From assembly GCF_033406955.1 (NCBI RefSeq), contig NZ_CP137734.1:3596001-3660000 (forward strand): 64,000 nucleotides of DNA, read 5' to 3'. The DNA comes from Streptomyces violaceoruber. GTDB lineage: Bacteria; Actinomycetota; Actinomycetes; Streptomycetales; Streptomycetaceae. The notes below the pieces were generated by a model. That model did no database searches and was not told the DNA's origin. It saw nothing but the letters and a program-made list of their open reading frames with translations. Positions 1 to 8,640 of the stretch are shown one piece after another (the first letter of the stretch is position 1; each line of letters opens with the position of its first letter). The position numbers and the translations under genes are program-made.

Positions 1-55
1 GTCGGGCCAGCCGGGCGGCAGGCCTCTCCCTGACGGGCGAGGTTCACCCGGCGTC

Positions 56-101
56 CGCCCGCCCGGCGCACGACGGTGACGTCGCACGCGCCGGGCGGGC
101 G
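56..101 (-). terminator. Hairpin terminator after the WXG100-type gene
   Basis: A perfect 14-bp inverted repeat has arms at 56-69 and 88-101 and an 18-nt loop. It lies just past the stop of the leftward WXG100-type gene. There is no T-run, which is common for GC-rich streptomycete terminators, so termination is inferred from structure and position. Confidence 0.6.
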
Positions 102-112
102 TCCTGGGAGCG

Positions 113-415
113 CTACTTGCTCCGCGCCTGCTTCGCCAGCTCGTCGTCGATCTGCTCGAACTTGTCGGCCGCCATGGTGAGGTAGTCGCCCATGCCGTCG
201 AGGCCGTCGAGGGTGTCCTTGGCGCCGCGGGTGAACTCGTCGAAGTTGTCGTCGAAGGCCTTGGAGGACGACTTCGTGACGTAGCCCGACTCGACCAGGT
301 TCGCGATGTACTTGCGGAGGCCGTCGAGCTTCTCCTGGAGCTTTTCCTTCTCCTTCACGACATGCTTGGCGGCATCCCGCATGTCCTGATATGTGATGTC
401 AAGGTCTTTGGGCAT
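113..415 (-). CDS. WXG100/ESAT-6-like secreted protein lacking the WXG tryptophan
   Basis: This 100-residue, highly charged, Cys-free helical protein matches the size and helix-turn-helix layout of WXG100 (Esx) substrates of type VII secretion. The ATG at 415 follows a GAGAGGAAG ribosome site; the longer upstream reading lacks one. The inter-helix turn reads ESGYV rather than W-x-G, and the protein has no tryptophan at all. The C-terminal helix has YLTMA and FEQID segments near a possible Y/F-x-x-x-D/E export signal. It is divergent from an FtsK/EssC-type ATPase, which suggests a substrate or partner of that machine. The family call is good; the export role is inferred from position. Confidence 0.7.
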   Translation of the reverse strand: MPKDLDITYQDMRDAAKHVVKEKEKLQEKLDGLRKYIANLVESGYVTKSSSKAFDDNFDEFTRGAKDTLDGLDGMGDYLTMAADKFEQIDDELAKQARSK

Positions 416-491
416 GAAGCCGCTTCCTCTCACAACGCCGCAGGGCCAACCCCCGTGGCTCCTCGTGTGCGGATCGAACCGGCGCACCGGT

Positions 492-520
492 CACGCCGGT
501 CGTATGACACGACCGGTGTG
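492..520. promoter_or_regulatory. Inverted repeat between the WXG100-type and EssC-like genes
   Basis: Arms CACGCCGGTCGT (492-503) and ACGACCGGTGTG (509-520) form a 12-bp inverted repeat with one mismatch and a 5-nt spacer. It sits in the 285-bp divergent intergenic region, which I judge otherwise non-coding. It is a candidate operator controlling one or both genes; no regulator is identified. Confidence 0.45.
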
Positions 521-700
521 ATCGTCCGCTCTGAGGCAGCAGCTTACGGGGGAGGCCAGTGGTGTCACATCCCTGCGTTGCCAACGGGAACGTCCGGTCA
601 CCGCCCTGTTGCCGGACCGCGACACCCAGCGGATATCGTCGCCTGGACTGTGAGCCGTGGTGTGGAAGCGGCCGCAGGGGCTCGCCTGGGGAGGACAAGC

Positions 701-3700
701 GTGCGACTGACTCTGACCGTCGTGGATCCGTACGGCGGGGGCTCCGCCGACGTCGTGCTCGACGCGGACCCCGAGTCCACCGTCGGGGACATCGCCGAGG
801 AGCTGGCCAAGCAGGTCGGGGTCGCGGGCGCGCAGGTCATCCCCATCGGGCATCAGGGCCAGGCGGGTACCGGCGGTGCGCCGCTCGTCTACGTCGACGG
901 GTACGCCGTCGATCCGTCCGCCACCGTCGTCGGGTCGCCGCTTCGCGAGGGCGCGGTCGTCAGTCTGCAGGACCCGTCCGGGTGCCTGCCCGGTGAGCCC
1001 ACCGGGCTCGTGGAGTTGCGGGTCGTGGGCGGGCCCGGTGCCGGGTTCGTGCACCGGCTCGGGGTGGGGAAGTACGACATCGGCAGCGGGCCGGCCGCGT
1101 ACGTCCGGATCGAGGACCCCGAGGTCGACGCCCGTGCCCTGACCCTCTCCGTCGCCACCGACGGGACCTGCAAGGTCGCCGTGCACTCGGACAAGGAGGG
1201 CGTCACCCTCGACGGGGAGTCCGTCCAGGAACGGGACGGCGACGACTGGCCGCTCGGGGCGCAGATAGCGGTCGGGAACTCGCTCGTCGAACTGGCCCGG
1301 TACGCGCCGCCCAACGCGGCACTCAAGTGGTCCGAGGACGGGGTGGGGCTGGACTACAACCGGCCGCCCCGGCTGCGGCCGGCCGAGCGGCAGACCAACT
1401 TCCGGCTGCCCTCACCGCCCCGCGACTACGAGGCCCGGCCGCTGCCCTGGCTGATGGCGTTGACGCCGCTCGTCGGTGCCGTGGTCGCCGTGATGGTGTT
1501 CGGGCGCTGGTACTACCTGATCATGGCCGGTCTCAGCCCGATCCTCCTGTTCGCCAACTACTTCAACGACAAGAAGCACGGGCGCAAGTCCCACGCCAAG
1601 CAGGTCAAGGAGTACGAGGAGCAGAAGGCGCGGATCGAGAAGGACGCGCAGGCCGCGCTGGTCGCCGAGCGGGACGACCGGCGGCAGGCCATTCCCGATC
1701 CGGCGGTCGTGCTGTCCGTGGCGACCGGGCCCCGGACCCGGCTGTGGGAGCGGCGGCGCACCGACCGTGATCACCTGCTGCTGCGGGTGGGGACCGGACA
1801 ACTGCCCTCCGAGGTCGTGCTCGACGACCCCGAGCAGGACGACCACCGGCGCCAGGTCACCTGGAAGATCGAGGACGCGCCCGTCGCGCTGTCGCTGCGC
1901 ACCCTCGGGGTCGTCGGCATCGCGGGGCCCGGGGACTCGGCCCGGTCGCTGGGGCGGTGGGCGGTCGCACAGACCGCCGCGCTGCACAGCCCGATGGACG
2001 TGCAGTTCTACGTGCTGAGCGAGAACTCCGCCCAGAGCGAATGGGACTGGGTGCGCTGGCTGCCGCATTCCCGGCCCTCCGGGGGGCAGGACGTCAACGT
2101 CCTCATCGGTACCGACGCCGAGACCGTCGGCGCCCGCATCGGCGAGCTGACGCAGATCCTCGACGCCCGCAAGAAGGCCGCGGAGCAGAAGGGCGGCGGA
2201 GCGCAGGGCTCCAGCTTCACCGATCCGGACATCGTGGTGGTGTGGGACGGCTCGCGGCGGCTGCGGTCGCTGCCCGGAGTCGTACGGCTGCTGCGTGAAG
2301 GGCCGGCGGTGTCGATGTTCGCCGTGTGCATCGACGCCGAGGAGCGGTTCCTGCCGGGTGAGTGCCAGGCGTTCGTCGTCGCCGAGCCCAGGGCCGAGGA
2401 GAGCGGGCGGCAGCAGCGGGACGCGGAGGCCCGGCCCGCGCAGCAGGTCGCGGGGGGCTTCCCGTCCTTCCAGGCGTGGCACACCAACGCCCCGGCCGAG
2501 CCCGAGCAGCGGGCCCGTGCCGAGAAGCTGCGGCTGCGGGTCGAGGAGGCGGGGGTCGAGCGGATCACCGGCGTACGGCCCGACTTCGTCACGCCCGCCT
2601 GGTGCCTGCGGCTGGCGCGGTCGCTGTCCGCGCTGCGGGACATCAGCGGCGAGACCGAGGACTCCGCGCTGCCCGGGTCGAGCCGGCTGCTCGACGTGCT
2701 GCAACTGGAGCCGCCGACGGCCGACGCGATCGGCGCGCGGTGGCGGATGGGCGGGCAGTCGACGATGGCCGTCATCGGCGAGTCGTACGACGGCCCCTTC
2801 GGCATCGACATGCGCAAGGACGGGCCGCACGGCCTCATCGCCGGTACGACCGGCTCCGGCAAGTCCGAGCTGCTGCAGACCATCGTGGCCGCCCTCGCCG
2901 TCGCGAACACGCCCGAGAACATGACCTTCGTCCTCGTCGACTACAAGGGCGGCTCCGCGTTCAAGGACTGCGTGAAGCTGCCGCACACCGTCGGCATGGT
3001 GACCGACCTCGACGCGCACCTGGTCGAGCGGGCGCTGGAGTCGCTGGGGGCCGAGCTGAAGCGGCGCGAGCACATCCTGGCCGCCGCGGACGCCAAGGAC
3101 ATCGAGGACTACCAGGATCTCGTCAGGCGCGATCCCTCGCACGCCCCGGTGCCCCGGCTGCTCATCGTCATCGACGAGTTCGCCTCCATGGTGCGGGACC
3201 TGCCCGACTTCGTGACCGGACTCGTCAACATCGCCCAGCGAGGACGTTCGCTCGGCATCCACCTGCTGCTCGCCACCCAGCGGCCCAGTGGTGTGGTCTC
3301 CCCCGAGATCCGTGCCAACACCAACCTCCGGATCGCCCTGCGCGTGACCGACGGCGGCGAGTCCAGCGATGTCATCGACTCGCCCGAGGCCGGGCACATC
3401 TCCAAGAACACCCCGGGCCGCGCCTACGTACGCCTCGGCCACTCCTCCCTCGTGCCCTTCCAGTCGGGGCGTGTCGGTGGCCGTCGGCCCGGTGCCGCCG
3501 ATCCCGCCGCGCTCGCGCCCTGGGTCGGGCCGCTGGGCTGGGAGGAGCTGGGCCGGGCGGCGCTGACCAAGCCGAAGACCGAGTCCCGCGAGGACGACGA
3601 GATCACCGACCTCAAGGTGCTGGTGGACGCGGTGCGCGACGCCAACCGGTCGATGGGCATCCCGGCCCAGCACAGCCCGTGGCTGCCCGCGCTGGACGAG

Positions 3701-5278
3701 AAGCTGCTGCTGGACGAGATCGAGGTCCCGGCCCTCGCCGGCGCCGCACCGGGCAAGCTGCCGCCGGCCCCGTACGGCATCGAGGACCTGCCCTCCGACC
3801 AGGCCCGCCGCCCGGTCGTCGTCGACTTCGCGAGCTTCGGGCACCTGATGATCGGCGGTGCTCCGCGCAGCGGCCGTTCCCAGGTGCTGCGCACCATCGC
3901 GGGCTCGCTGGCCCGCACCCACTCCACCGCCGACGTCCACCTCTACGGCATCGACTGCGGCAACGGCGCCCTCAACGCGCTGACCCGGCTGCCGCACTGC
4001 GGCGCGGTCGTGGGCCGCAACCAGACCGAGCGGGTCGTCCGGCTGGTCAACCGGCTCAAGGGCGAACTGTCGCGCCGCCAGGACCTGCTGGCCGATTCGG
4101 GGTTCGCGGACATCGGTGAGCAGCGGGCCTCGGTGGAGGAGAGCGAGCGGCTGCCGCACATCGTCGTCCTGCTGGACCGCTGGGAGGGGTGGGTGCCCAC
4201 CCTCGGCGAGGTCGACCACGGCTCGCTGACCGACGAGTTGCAGACGATGATGCGCGAGGGTGCCAGCGTCGGCATCCACCTGATCCTGACCGGCGACCGC
4301 ACGCTGCTCGTGGGCCGCATCGCGACCCTCACCGAGGACAAGTACGGTCTGCGCCTGGCCGACCGCAGCGACTTCGCCTCGCTCGGCATCCCGTCCCGCA
4401 AGGTGCCCGAGGAGATCCCGCCGGGCCGCGCCTTCCGCAACGAGGCCGGTACGGAGACGCAGTTCGCGCTGCTCTCCGAGGACACCACCGGTCAGGGCCA
4501 GGCCGCGGCGATCACCGCGATCGGGGAGGCCGCCGCGGCGCGCGACGCCGGCGTCCCGCGCGCCCGGCGTCCGTTCCGCGTCGACAGCCTGCCCAGCCGG
4601 ATCTCCTTCCCGGAGGCCTGGGAGATGCGCGACCCGGAGGCGTCCCGGTCCAGGCTGTGGGCGCTGATCGGCATCGGCGGCGACGAGATCGTCGGCTTCG
4701 GCCCCGACCTCGCCGACGGCGTGCCGTCCTTCGTCATCGCGGGACCGGCCAAGTCGGGCCGCTCCACCGTGCTGATGAACGTCGCCCAGTCGCTCCTCGC
4801 CCAGGGCACCCGGCTGGTCGTGGCGGCGCCCCGCCAGTCTCCGGTGCGCCAACTGGACGGCGCGGAGGGTGTGCTGAAGGTCTTCACCGGGGACGACATC
4901 GACGAGGACGAGTTCGAGGAGCTGATCGACGGGGCGAGCCCGGAGGAGCCCATCGCCGTGCTCGTCGACGACGGCGAGATCCTCGAGGACTGCGACGCCG
5001 AGAGCCAGATGAAGAAGATCGTCTCCCGGGGCGCCGAACGCGGCCTCGCCCTCGTCATCGCCGGTGACGAGGAGGACGTGTGCAGCGGCTTCTCCGGCTG
5101 GCAGGTCGACGCCAAGAAGGCCCGCCGCGGCATCCTGCTCTCCCCGCAGGAGTCCTCCAGCGGCGACCTCATCGGGCTGCGCGTCTCGCGCCAGATGGTG
5201 GGCGGCCAGGTCACGCCGGGCAAGGGCATGCTGCACCTGGGCGACGGGGAGCTGCGCACGGTCGTGGTGCCGGGCTGA
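701..5278 (+). CDS. EssC-like FtsK/SpoIIIE type VII secretion ATPase with FHA domain
   Basis: A membrane ATPase of about 1525 residues. The GTG at 701 follows GGGGAGGAC; longer in-frame readings run into non-coding sequence. In order it shows a ubiquitin-like N-terminus (about 1-90), an FHA-like beta domain (about 104-200), two adjacent membrane segments (about 248-290) and three FtsK/SpoIIIE ATPase modules. Module 1 has an intact Walker A, GTTGSGKS (from residue 715), and Walker B, LIVIDE (821-826). Modules 2 and 3 have degenerate P-loops with Arg replacing Lys: APRSGRS (about 1054) and PAKSGRS (about 1349). One active and two regulatory ATPases is the known EccC/EssC pattern. The N-terminal FHA resembles firmicute EssC more than mycobacterial EccC. 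Its divergent neighbour is a WXG100-type protein. No eccB, eccD, eccE or mycosin gene is nearby. Confidence 0.85.
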   Translation: MRLTLTVVDPYGGGSADVVLDADPESTVGDIAEELAKQVGVAGAQVIPIGHQGQAGTGGAPLVYVDGYAVDPSATVVGSPLREGAVVSLQDPSGCLPGEPTGLVELRVVGGPGAGFVHRLGVGKYDIGSGPAAYVRIEDPEVDARALTLSVATDGTCKVAVHSDKEGVTLDGESVQERDGDDWPLGAQIAVGNSLVELARYAPPNAALKWSEDGVGLDYNRPPRLRPAERQTNFRLPSPPRDYEARPLPWLMALTPLVGAVVAVMVFGRWYYLIMAGLSPILLFANYFNDKKHGRKSHAKQVKEYEEQKARIEKDAQAALVAERDDRRQAIPDPAVVLSVATGPRTRLWERRRTDRDHLLLRVGTGQLPSEVVLDDPEQDDHRRQVTWKIEDAPVALSLRTLGVVGIAGPGDSARSLGRWAVAQTAALHSPMDVQFYVLSENSAQSEWDWVRWLPHSRPSGGQDVNVLIGTDAETVGARIGELTQILDARKKAAEQKGGGAQGSSFTDPDIVVVWDGSRRLRSLPGVVRLLREGPAVSMFAVCIDAEERFLPGECQAFVVAEPRAEESGRQQRDAEARPAQQVAGGFPSFQAWHTNAPAEPEQRARAEKLRLRVEEAGVERITGVRPDFVTPAWCLRLARSLSALRDISGETEDSALPGSSRLLDVLQLEPPTADAIGARWRMGGQSTMAVIGESYDGPFGIDMRKDGPHGLIAGTTGSGKSELLQTIVAALAVANTPENMTFVLVDYKGGSAFKDCVKLPHTVGMVTDLDAHLVERALESLGAELKRREHILAAADAKDIEDYQDLVRRDPSHAPVPRLLIVIDEFASMVRDLPDFVTGLVNIAQRGRSLGIHLLLATQRPSGVVSPEIRANTNLRIALRVTDGGESSDVIDSPEAGHISKNTPGRAYVRLGHSSLVPFQSGRVGGRRPGAADPAALAPWVGPLGWEELGRAALTKPKTESREDDEITDLKVLVDAVRDANRSMGIPAQHSPWLPALDEKLLLDEIEVPALAGAAPGKLPPAPYGIEDLPSDQARRPVVVDFASFGHLMIGGAPRSGRSQVLRTIAGSLARTHSTADVHLYGIDCGNGALNALTRLPHCGAVVGRNQTERVVRLVNRLKGELSRRQDLLADSGFADIGEQRASVEESERLPHIVVLLDRWEGWVPTLGEVDHGSLTDELQTMMREGASVGIHLILTGDRTLLVGRIATLTEDKYGLRLADRSDFASLGIPSRKVPEEIPPGRAFRNEAGTETQFALLSEDTTGQGQAAAITAIGEAAAARDAGVPRARRPFRVDSLPSRISFPEAWEMRDPEASRSRLWALIGIGGDEIVGFGPDLADGVPSFVIAGPAKSGRSTVLMNVAQSLLAQGTRLVVAAPRQSPVRQLDGAEGVLKVFTGDDIDEDEFEELIDGASPEEPIAVLVDDGEILEDCDAESQMKKIVSRGAERGLALVIAGDEEDVCSGFSGWQVDAKKARRGILLSPQESSSGDLIGLRVSRQMVGGQVTPGKGMLHLGDGELRTVVVPG

Positions 5279-5291
5279 GCCGGTGGAAGGG

Positions 5292-5338
5292 GGCGGGGCC
5301 CCGGCCCGCTGCGCACCTCCTGCCGGCCCCCGGCCCCG
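5292..5338. terminator. GC-rich inverted repeat between convergent genes
   Basis: The gap between the stops of the EssC-like gene and the convergent kinase holds GCGGGGCC and its complement GGCCCCGC, with further complementary G and C runs between them. The position fits a bidirectional terminator. The pairing is imperfect and there is no T-run, so confidence is modest. Confidence 0.35.
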
Positions 5339-7099
5339 CTACCCGACCTTCGACAGCCGTGCCGTCGGCCGCCCCGACTCCTCGCTCTTCGACGCGTAGT
5401 CGAGGTCGTCTCCGACCGGGGTGAAGGTGACCGTGGTGGGCGCGGGGTTGCAGCCGTCGTGGTTGCCCTCGGCGCCGGCCGACCCGGCGACGAGCTGCTT
5501 CTCCGTCACCTTCTTGAGGGTGATCACGTCGACGCAGACGCCGCCCAGCGCGTCGGTCTGGCGGAGCCTGCCCAGTTCCTGGCCCGCCTTCGCCTGCTTG
5601 ATGGTGATCCGGAAGGTGCCCAGCGGCAGCTTGCCGTCCAGGGCGGCGGCCTGGCCCTCCCAGGTGCCGAGGTAGCGCGCGGGCAGCCCGCCGGGGGTGG
5701 CGGCCGGGGGATCGTGCGAGGCCTCGTTGCCCCCCGCGTTGTTCGCGTCGTTGCCCGAGCCCGGCAGCAGGTCCAGGACGAACACCGACCCCACCGTCAC
5801 CGCCGCCAGCGCGCCCGCCACCGCCAGTGCCACGGTGCAGCTGATCCGCCGGCCGCGTCCCTGGGCGCCCTGCGTCGAGGTCGCCGCGACGGAGAGGGCG
5901 AGCCTGCCCGGAGGGCGCGTCGTGCCCGTCCCGGCGCCCGGGTCGTCGTCCGGCGGCCCGGGATCCCTCGGGCCGGGGACGGACAGGAGGGCGGGAGAAG
6001 GGGCAGGGGCTGGGGCAGGCGGCGAGGGCGGGTACGAGGGCGAGGTGGGCGCCGGCATCACCGGGGGCGGGCCGAAGACACCGGACGCCGGGGTCGCCAC
6101 CCCGGCGTCGCCCCCCGCCGTGACCGACGGCCGGCTGAACCCCACGGGCCCCGACGCCCCGGTCGCCGACTCCCCCGCCTCCAGGTTCAGCAGCCGTACG
6201 GCGCTGCGGCTGACCCGCTCCACCAGCGCCCCCGGCAGCCAGCCGCCGGACACCAGGCGGGCCGCGCCCTCGGGGGCCAGGCGCCGGGCCACCTCGGCGG
6301 GGGCCGGGCGGGCGGACGGGTCCTTGGCCAGGCAGGAGGCGACCAGCTCGCGCAGCTCCCCGTCGTCCAGGCCGTCGAGGTTCGGCTCCTCGTGGACGAC
6401 CTTGTAGAGGAGCGCGGCCGAGGAGTCGCCCGGGAAGGGCGGCTGCCCCGTCGTCGCGTACGCCAGCACGGCGCCCAGCGAGAAGACGTCCGCCGCGCCG
6501 GTCACGCCCTTGCCGAGGATCTGCTCGGGGGACATGTAGCCGGGGGAGCCGATGGACACCCCGGTCGAGGTCAGGGAGGCGGTCCCTCCCCCAGACTCCG
6601 TCGGGGAGGTGCCCCCGGTGGCGCGGGCGATGCCGAAGTCGATCAGGAGGGGGCCGTCGAGGGTGAGGAGGACGTTGGACGGCTTCACGTCACGGTGGAC
6701 CAGCCCCAGCTCGTGCACCGCGGCCAGCGCCTCGCCGAGGCCCGCGCCGAGCGCCCGCACCGAGTGGGCGGGCAGCGGGCCGCCGTCCGCGACGGCCGCC
6801 GTCAGGGACGGACCGGCCGCGTACGCCGTGGCGACCCACGGCACGCGCGCCTCGGGGTCGGCGTCCAGCACGGGTGCGGTCCAGGCGCCGCCGACCCGGC
6901 GCGCGGCGGCCACCTCGCGCCGGAACCGGGCCCGGAACTCGTCGTCCAGCGCGAAGTGCGGGTGCACGATCTTCACCGCGACCGTGCGGCCGCCGGCGCT
7001 GCGGCCCAGGTAGACCCGGCCCATGCCGCCGGAGCCCAGCCGGCCGAGCAGCCGGTAGGGCCCCACGACGGTGGGTTCGTCGTCCTCGAGCGGCCGCAT
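5339..7099 (-). CDS. Transmembrane Ser/Thr protein kinase (PknB-type) with altered activation segment
   Basis: A 586-residue receptor kinase. The ATG at 7099 follows a GGGGGAGGGG site. The kinase core shows LGRLGSGGMGRVYLG, the ATP lysine in VAVKIVH (K43), the catalytic HRDVKPSN (135-142) and DFGIA (154-158). After a Pro-rich linker there is one membrane helix (about 421-445). The remaining 140 residues are presumably extracellular, carry two cysteines and match no sensor domain I recognise. The activation segment between DFG and SPGYMSPE contains extra residues (about 161-176, TGGTSPTESGGG...), encoded by a small palindromic repeat. It is convergent with the EssC-like ATPase and upstream of mqnA; substrates are unknown. 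Confidence 0.92.
   Translation of the reverse strand: MRPLEDDEPTVVGPYRLLGRLGSGGMGRVYLGRSAGGRTVAVKIVHPHFALDDEFRARFRREVAAARRVGGAWTAPVLDADPEARVPWVATAYAAGPSLTAAVADGGPLPAHSVRALGAGLGEALAAVHELGLVHRDVKPSNVLLTLDGPLLIDFGIARATGGTSPTESGGGTASLTSTGVSIGSPGYMSPEQILGKGVTGAADVFSLGAVLAYATTGQPPFPGDSSAALLYKVVHEEPNLDGLDDGELRELVASCLAKDPSARPAPAEVARRLAPEGAARLVSGGWLPGALVERVSRSAVRLLNLEAGESATGASGPVGFSRPSVTAGGDAGVATPASGVFGPPPVMPAPTSPSYPPSPPAPAPAPSPALLSVPGPRDPGPPDDDPGAGTGTTRPPGRLALSVAATSTQGAQGRGRRISCTVALAVAGALAAVTVGSVFVLDLLPGSGNDANNAGGNEASHDPPAATPGGLPARYLGTWEGQAAALDGKLPLGTFRITIKQAKAGQELGRLRQTDALGGVCVDVITLKKVTEKQLVAGSAGAEGNHDGCNPAPTTVTFTPVGDDLDYASKSEESGRPTARLSKVG
6581..6616. repeat. Short palindromic interspersed repeat inside the kinase gene
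   Basis: CCTCCCC (6585-6591) and GGGGAGG (6603-6609) flank a CAGACTCCGTC core and are followed by TGCCCCC. I recognise this layout as a small repeat common in Streptomyces genomes, usually intergenic. Here it lies in frame inside the kinase activation segment and supplies the TSPTESGGG residues. A related element lies at 12850-12889. Confidence 0.55.
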
Positions 7100-7174
7100 G
7101 GCGTCCACCCCTCCCCCGTACGCCGACACCTGTCAGCAGGGTAGTGGGCCGCCCGCGGCGACGCCCCGGCCGTG

Positions 7175-8023
7175 TCAGGGCTTGAGCAGCTCGACCTTCA
7201 CGTCCGCCGGGAAGCCCGTGGTGGGGCCGACGCGGCGGGCGAACTCCGTGACCGCCTCCAGCTGCGGGGCGCCGAAGCGGAAGTCGAGGGTGGTGAAGTA
7301 CTTCGCCAGGGTGTCCTCGTCGAAGGCCTCCCAGCGGGCGGCCTGCTCCGCGACCTTCTCCACCTCCTCCAGGGAGAGGTTGCGGGAGGCGAGGAAGGCC
7401 TCGTGCACCTTGCGGGTGATGACCGGCTCGCGCTCCGCGTAGTCGCGCCGGGCCGCCCAGACCGCGAAGACGAACGGCAGACCCGTCCACTCCTTCCACA
7501 GGGCGCCCAGGTCGTGCACGTCGAGGCCGTAGCGCGGGCCGTCGATCATGTTGGCGCGCAGGGCCGCGTCCCCGATGAGGACGGCCGCGTCGGCCTCCTG
7601 CATCATCAGGCTCAGGTCCGGCGGGCAGGTGTAGTAGTCCGGCTGGACGCCGAAGCGCTCCGACAGCAGGAGCTGGGCGAGGCGTACGGAGGTGCGCGAG
7701 GTCGACCCGAGGGCCACCCGGGCGCCGTCCAGGCGGTCCAGCGGGACCTGGGAGACGATCACGCACGACATCACGGGGCCGTCGCAGCCGACGGCGATGT
7801 CGGGGAAGGCGACGAGGTCGTCGGCGTTCTTGAGGAATTCGACCAGGGTGACGGGACCGATGTCGAGATCACCGCGCACCAGCTGCTCGCTGAGCTTCTC
7901 CGGGGTGTCCTTCGTCAGCTCGAAGTCGAGGAGCGTGCCTGTTCTCGCGAGCCCCCAGTACAGGGGCAGGCAGTTCAGGAACTGGATGTGGCCGACACGC
8001 GGCCGGGTGCGAGAATTGTCCAC
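7175..8023 (-). CDS. mqnA: Chorismate dehydratase (futalosine menaquinone pathway)
   Basis: A 282-residue periplasmic-binding-protein-fold enzyme that opens the futalosine route by dehydrating chorismate to 3-[(1-carboxyvinyl)oxy]benzoate. Family hallmarks are visible: VGHIQFLNCLPLYWGL at the N-terminus, the central RVALGSTSRTSVRLAQLLL segment, LIGDAAL, and the WKEWTGLPFVFAVWA block. The GTG at 8023 gives the expected N-terminus; a GGGAGGG stretch lies a little far upstream. Later pathway genes (mqnE and the UbiX/UbiA/UbiD set) lie 11-16 kb away, so the pathway is dispersed in this genome. Confidence 0.93.
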   Translation of the reverse strand: MDNSRTRPRVGHIQFLNCLPLYWGLARTGTLLDFELTKDTPEKLSEQLVRGDLDIGPVTLVEFLKNADDLVAFPDIAVGCDGPVMSCVIVSQVPLDRLDGARVALGSTSRTSVRLAQLLLSERFGVQPDYYTCPPDLSLMMQEADAAVLIGDAALRANMIDGPRYGLDVHDLGALWKEWTGLPFVFAVWAARRDYAEREPVITRKVHEAFLASRNLSLEEVEKVAEQAARWEAFDEDTLAKYFTTLDFRFGAPQLEAVTEFARRVGPTTGFPADVKVELLKP

Positions 8024-8191
8024 ATCGCGAGGCTAGCCCTCCCCCGGGAACCGCCCCTCGCCGACCCCCGGCGTCAGCCGAACGGCGCAGGTGTTCAAAC
8101 GTCCGGGTGAAGTGATCTTGACCTCTGTTGCGCTCGGGGGCCTGCGTGCTAGGCTCACAGCAAGTTGCAGTTTGGTTTCCCTTGCAGTACA

Positions 8192-8220
8192 GAGCCTGCG
8201 GAGCATGTGACCGCGGGCTC
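8192..8220 (+). promoter_or_regulatory. Hairpin in the cold-shock gene leader
   Basis: GAGCCTGCGG (8192-8201) pairs with CCGCGGGCTC (8211-8220) through a 9-nt loop, with one G-U pair. It lies about 95 nt before the start codon in a long untranslated leader (8026-8315 has no gene of its own). Long structured leaders control cold-shock gene translation in other bacteria; that role here is inference. A TAGGCT at 8150-8155 could be the -10 box, but no well-spaced -35 is visible. Confidence 0.4.
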
Positions 8221-8315
8221 TCGTCGTTCTCAGACGTATGCAGTTGTGCGACATTCAAAGTCTTCACACTTGCTGGTTCTGGAGCAGGGCAACCCTTTGG
8301 GCCCAAGGAGGGCTT

Positions 8316-8519
8316 ATGGCTACCGGAACCGTGAAGTGGTTCAACGCCGAAAAGGGCTTTGGTTTCATCGCCCAGGAAGGCGGCGGCCCGGACGTCTTCG
8401 TCCACTACTCCGCGATCAACGCTCAGGGATTCCGTTCCCTCGAGGAGAACCAGCAGGTGTCCTTCGACGTCACGCAGGGCCCCAAGGGTCCGCAGGCGGA
8501 GAATGTCACTCCTGTCTGA
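8316..8519 (+). CDS. Cold-shock domain protein (CspA family)
   Basis: A 67-residue single cold-shock domain, the standard family length. Both nucleic-acid-binding motifs are present: RNP1 as KGFGFIAQ and RNP2 as VFVHYSAI. The family binds single-stranded RNA and DNA and acts as an RNA chaperone. The ATG at 8316 follows a strong AAGGAGG; longer readings translate the leader. A monocistronic unit is suggested by the long leader upstream and a strong terminator directly downstream. Cells usually carry several paralogs, so cold induction of this copy cannot be assumed. Confidence 0.95.
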   Translation: MATGTVKWFNAEKGFGFIAQEGGGPDVFVHYSAINAQGFRSLEENQQVSFDVTQGPKGPQAENVTPV

Positions 8520-8535
8520 TTGACAGCAGTACCCA

Positions 8536-8577
8536 AGGAGCCCCGCGCCGGTTTCGGCGACGGGGCTCCTGCCTTTT
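8536..8577 (+). terminator. Intrinsic terminator of the cold-shock gene
   Basis: AGGAGCCCC (8536-8544) pairs with GGGGCTCCT (8562-8570). The loop can itself pair as GCCGG/CCGGC-like bases. A TTTT run follows at 8574-8577. This is one of the clearest rho-independent terminators in the window. Confidence 0.85.
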
Positions 8578-8640
8578 GCGAATCCTCGGTGCGTTCCGCC
8601 CCGGGGCCCGGCTGTCAGTGGCTGCCACTAGGGTCCGCCC

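Noticed and set aside
362..700. N-terminal extension of the EssC-like gene
   Set aside because: The open frame continues upstream into the divergent gene, but GTG 701 has a strong ribosome site and the codon bias starts there.
1412..5236. Very long leftward open frame opposite the EssC-like gene
   Set aside because: It is the reverse-strand shadow of a GC-biased gene, rich in Gly/Arg/Pro/His, with no domain or start signal.
5459..7144. 561-codon rightward frame opposite the first kinase
   Set aside because: Composition is that of an antisense shadow, and the kinase on the other strand has complete motifs.
8118..8155. TTGACC and TAGGCT as a -35/-10 promoter for the cold-shock gene
   Set aside because: The spacing is 26 nt, too long for a vegetative promoter, so only the -10-like box was noted.
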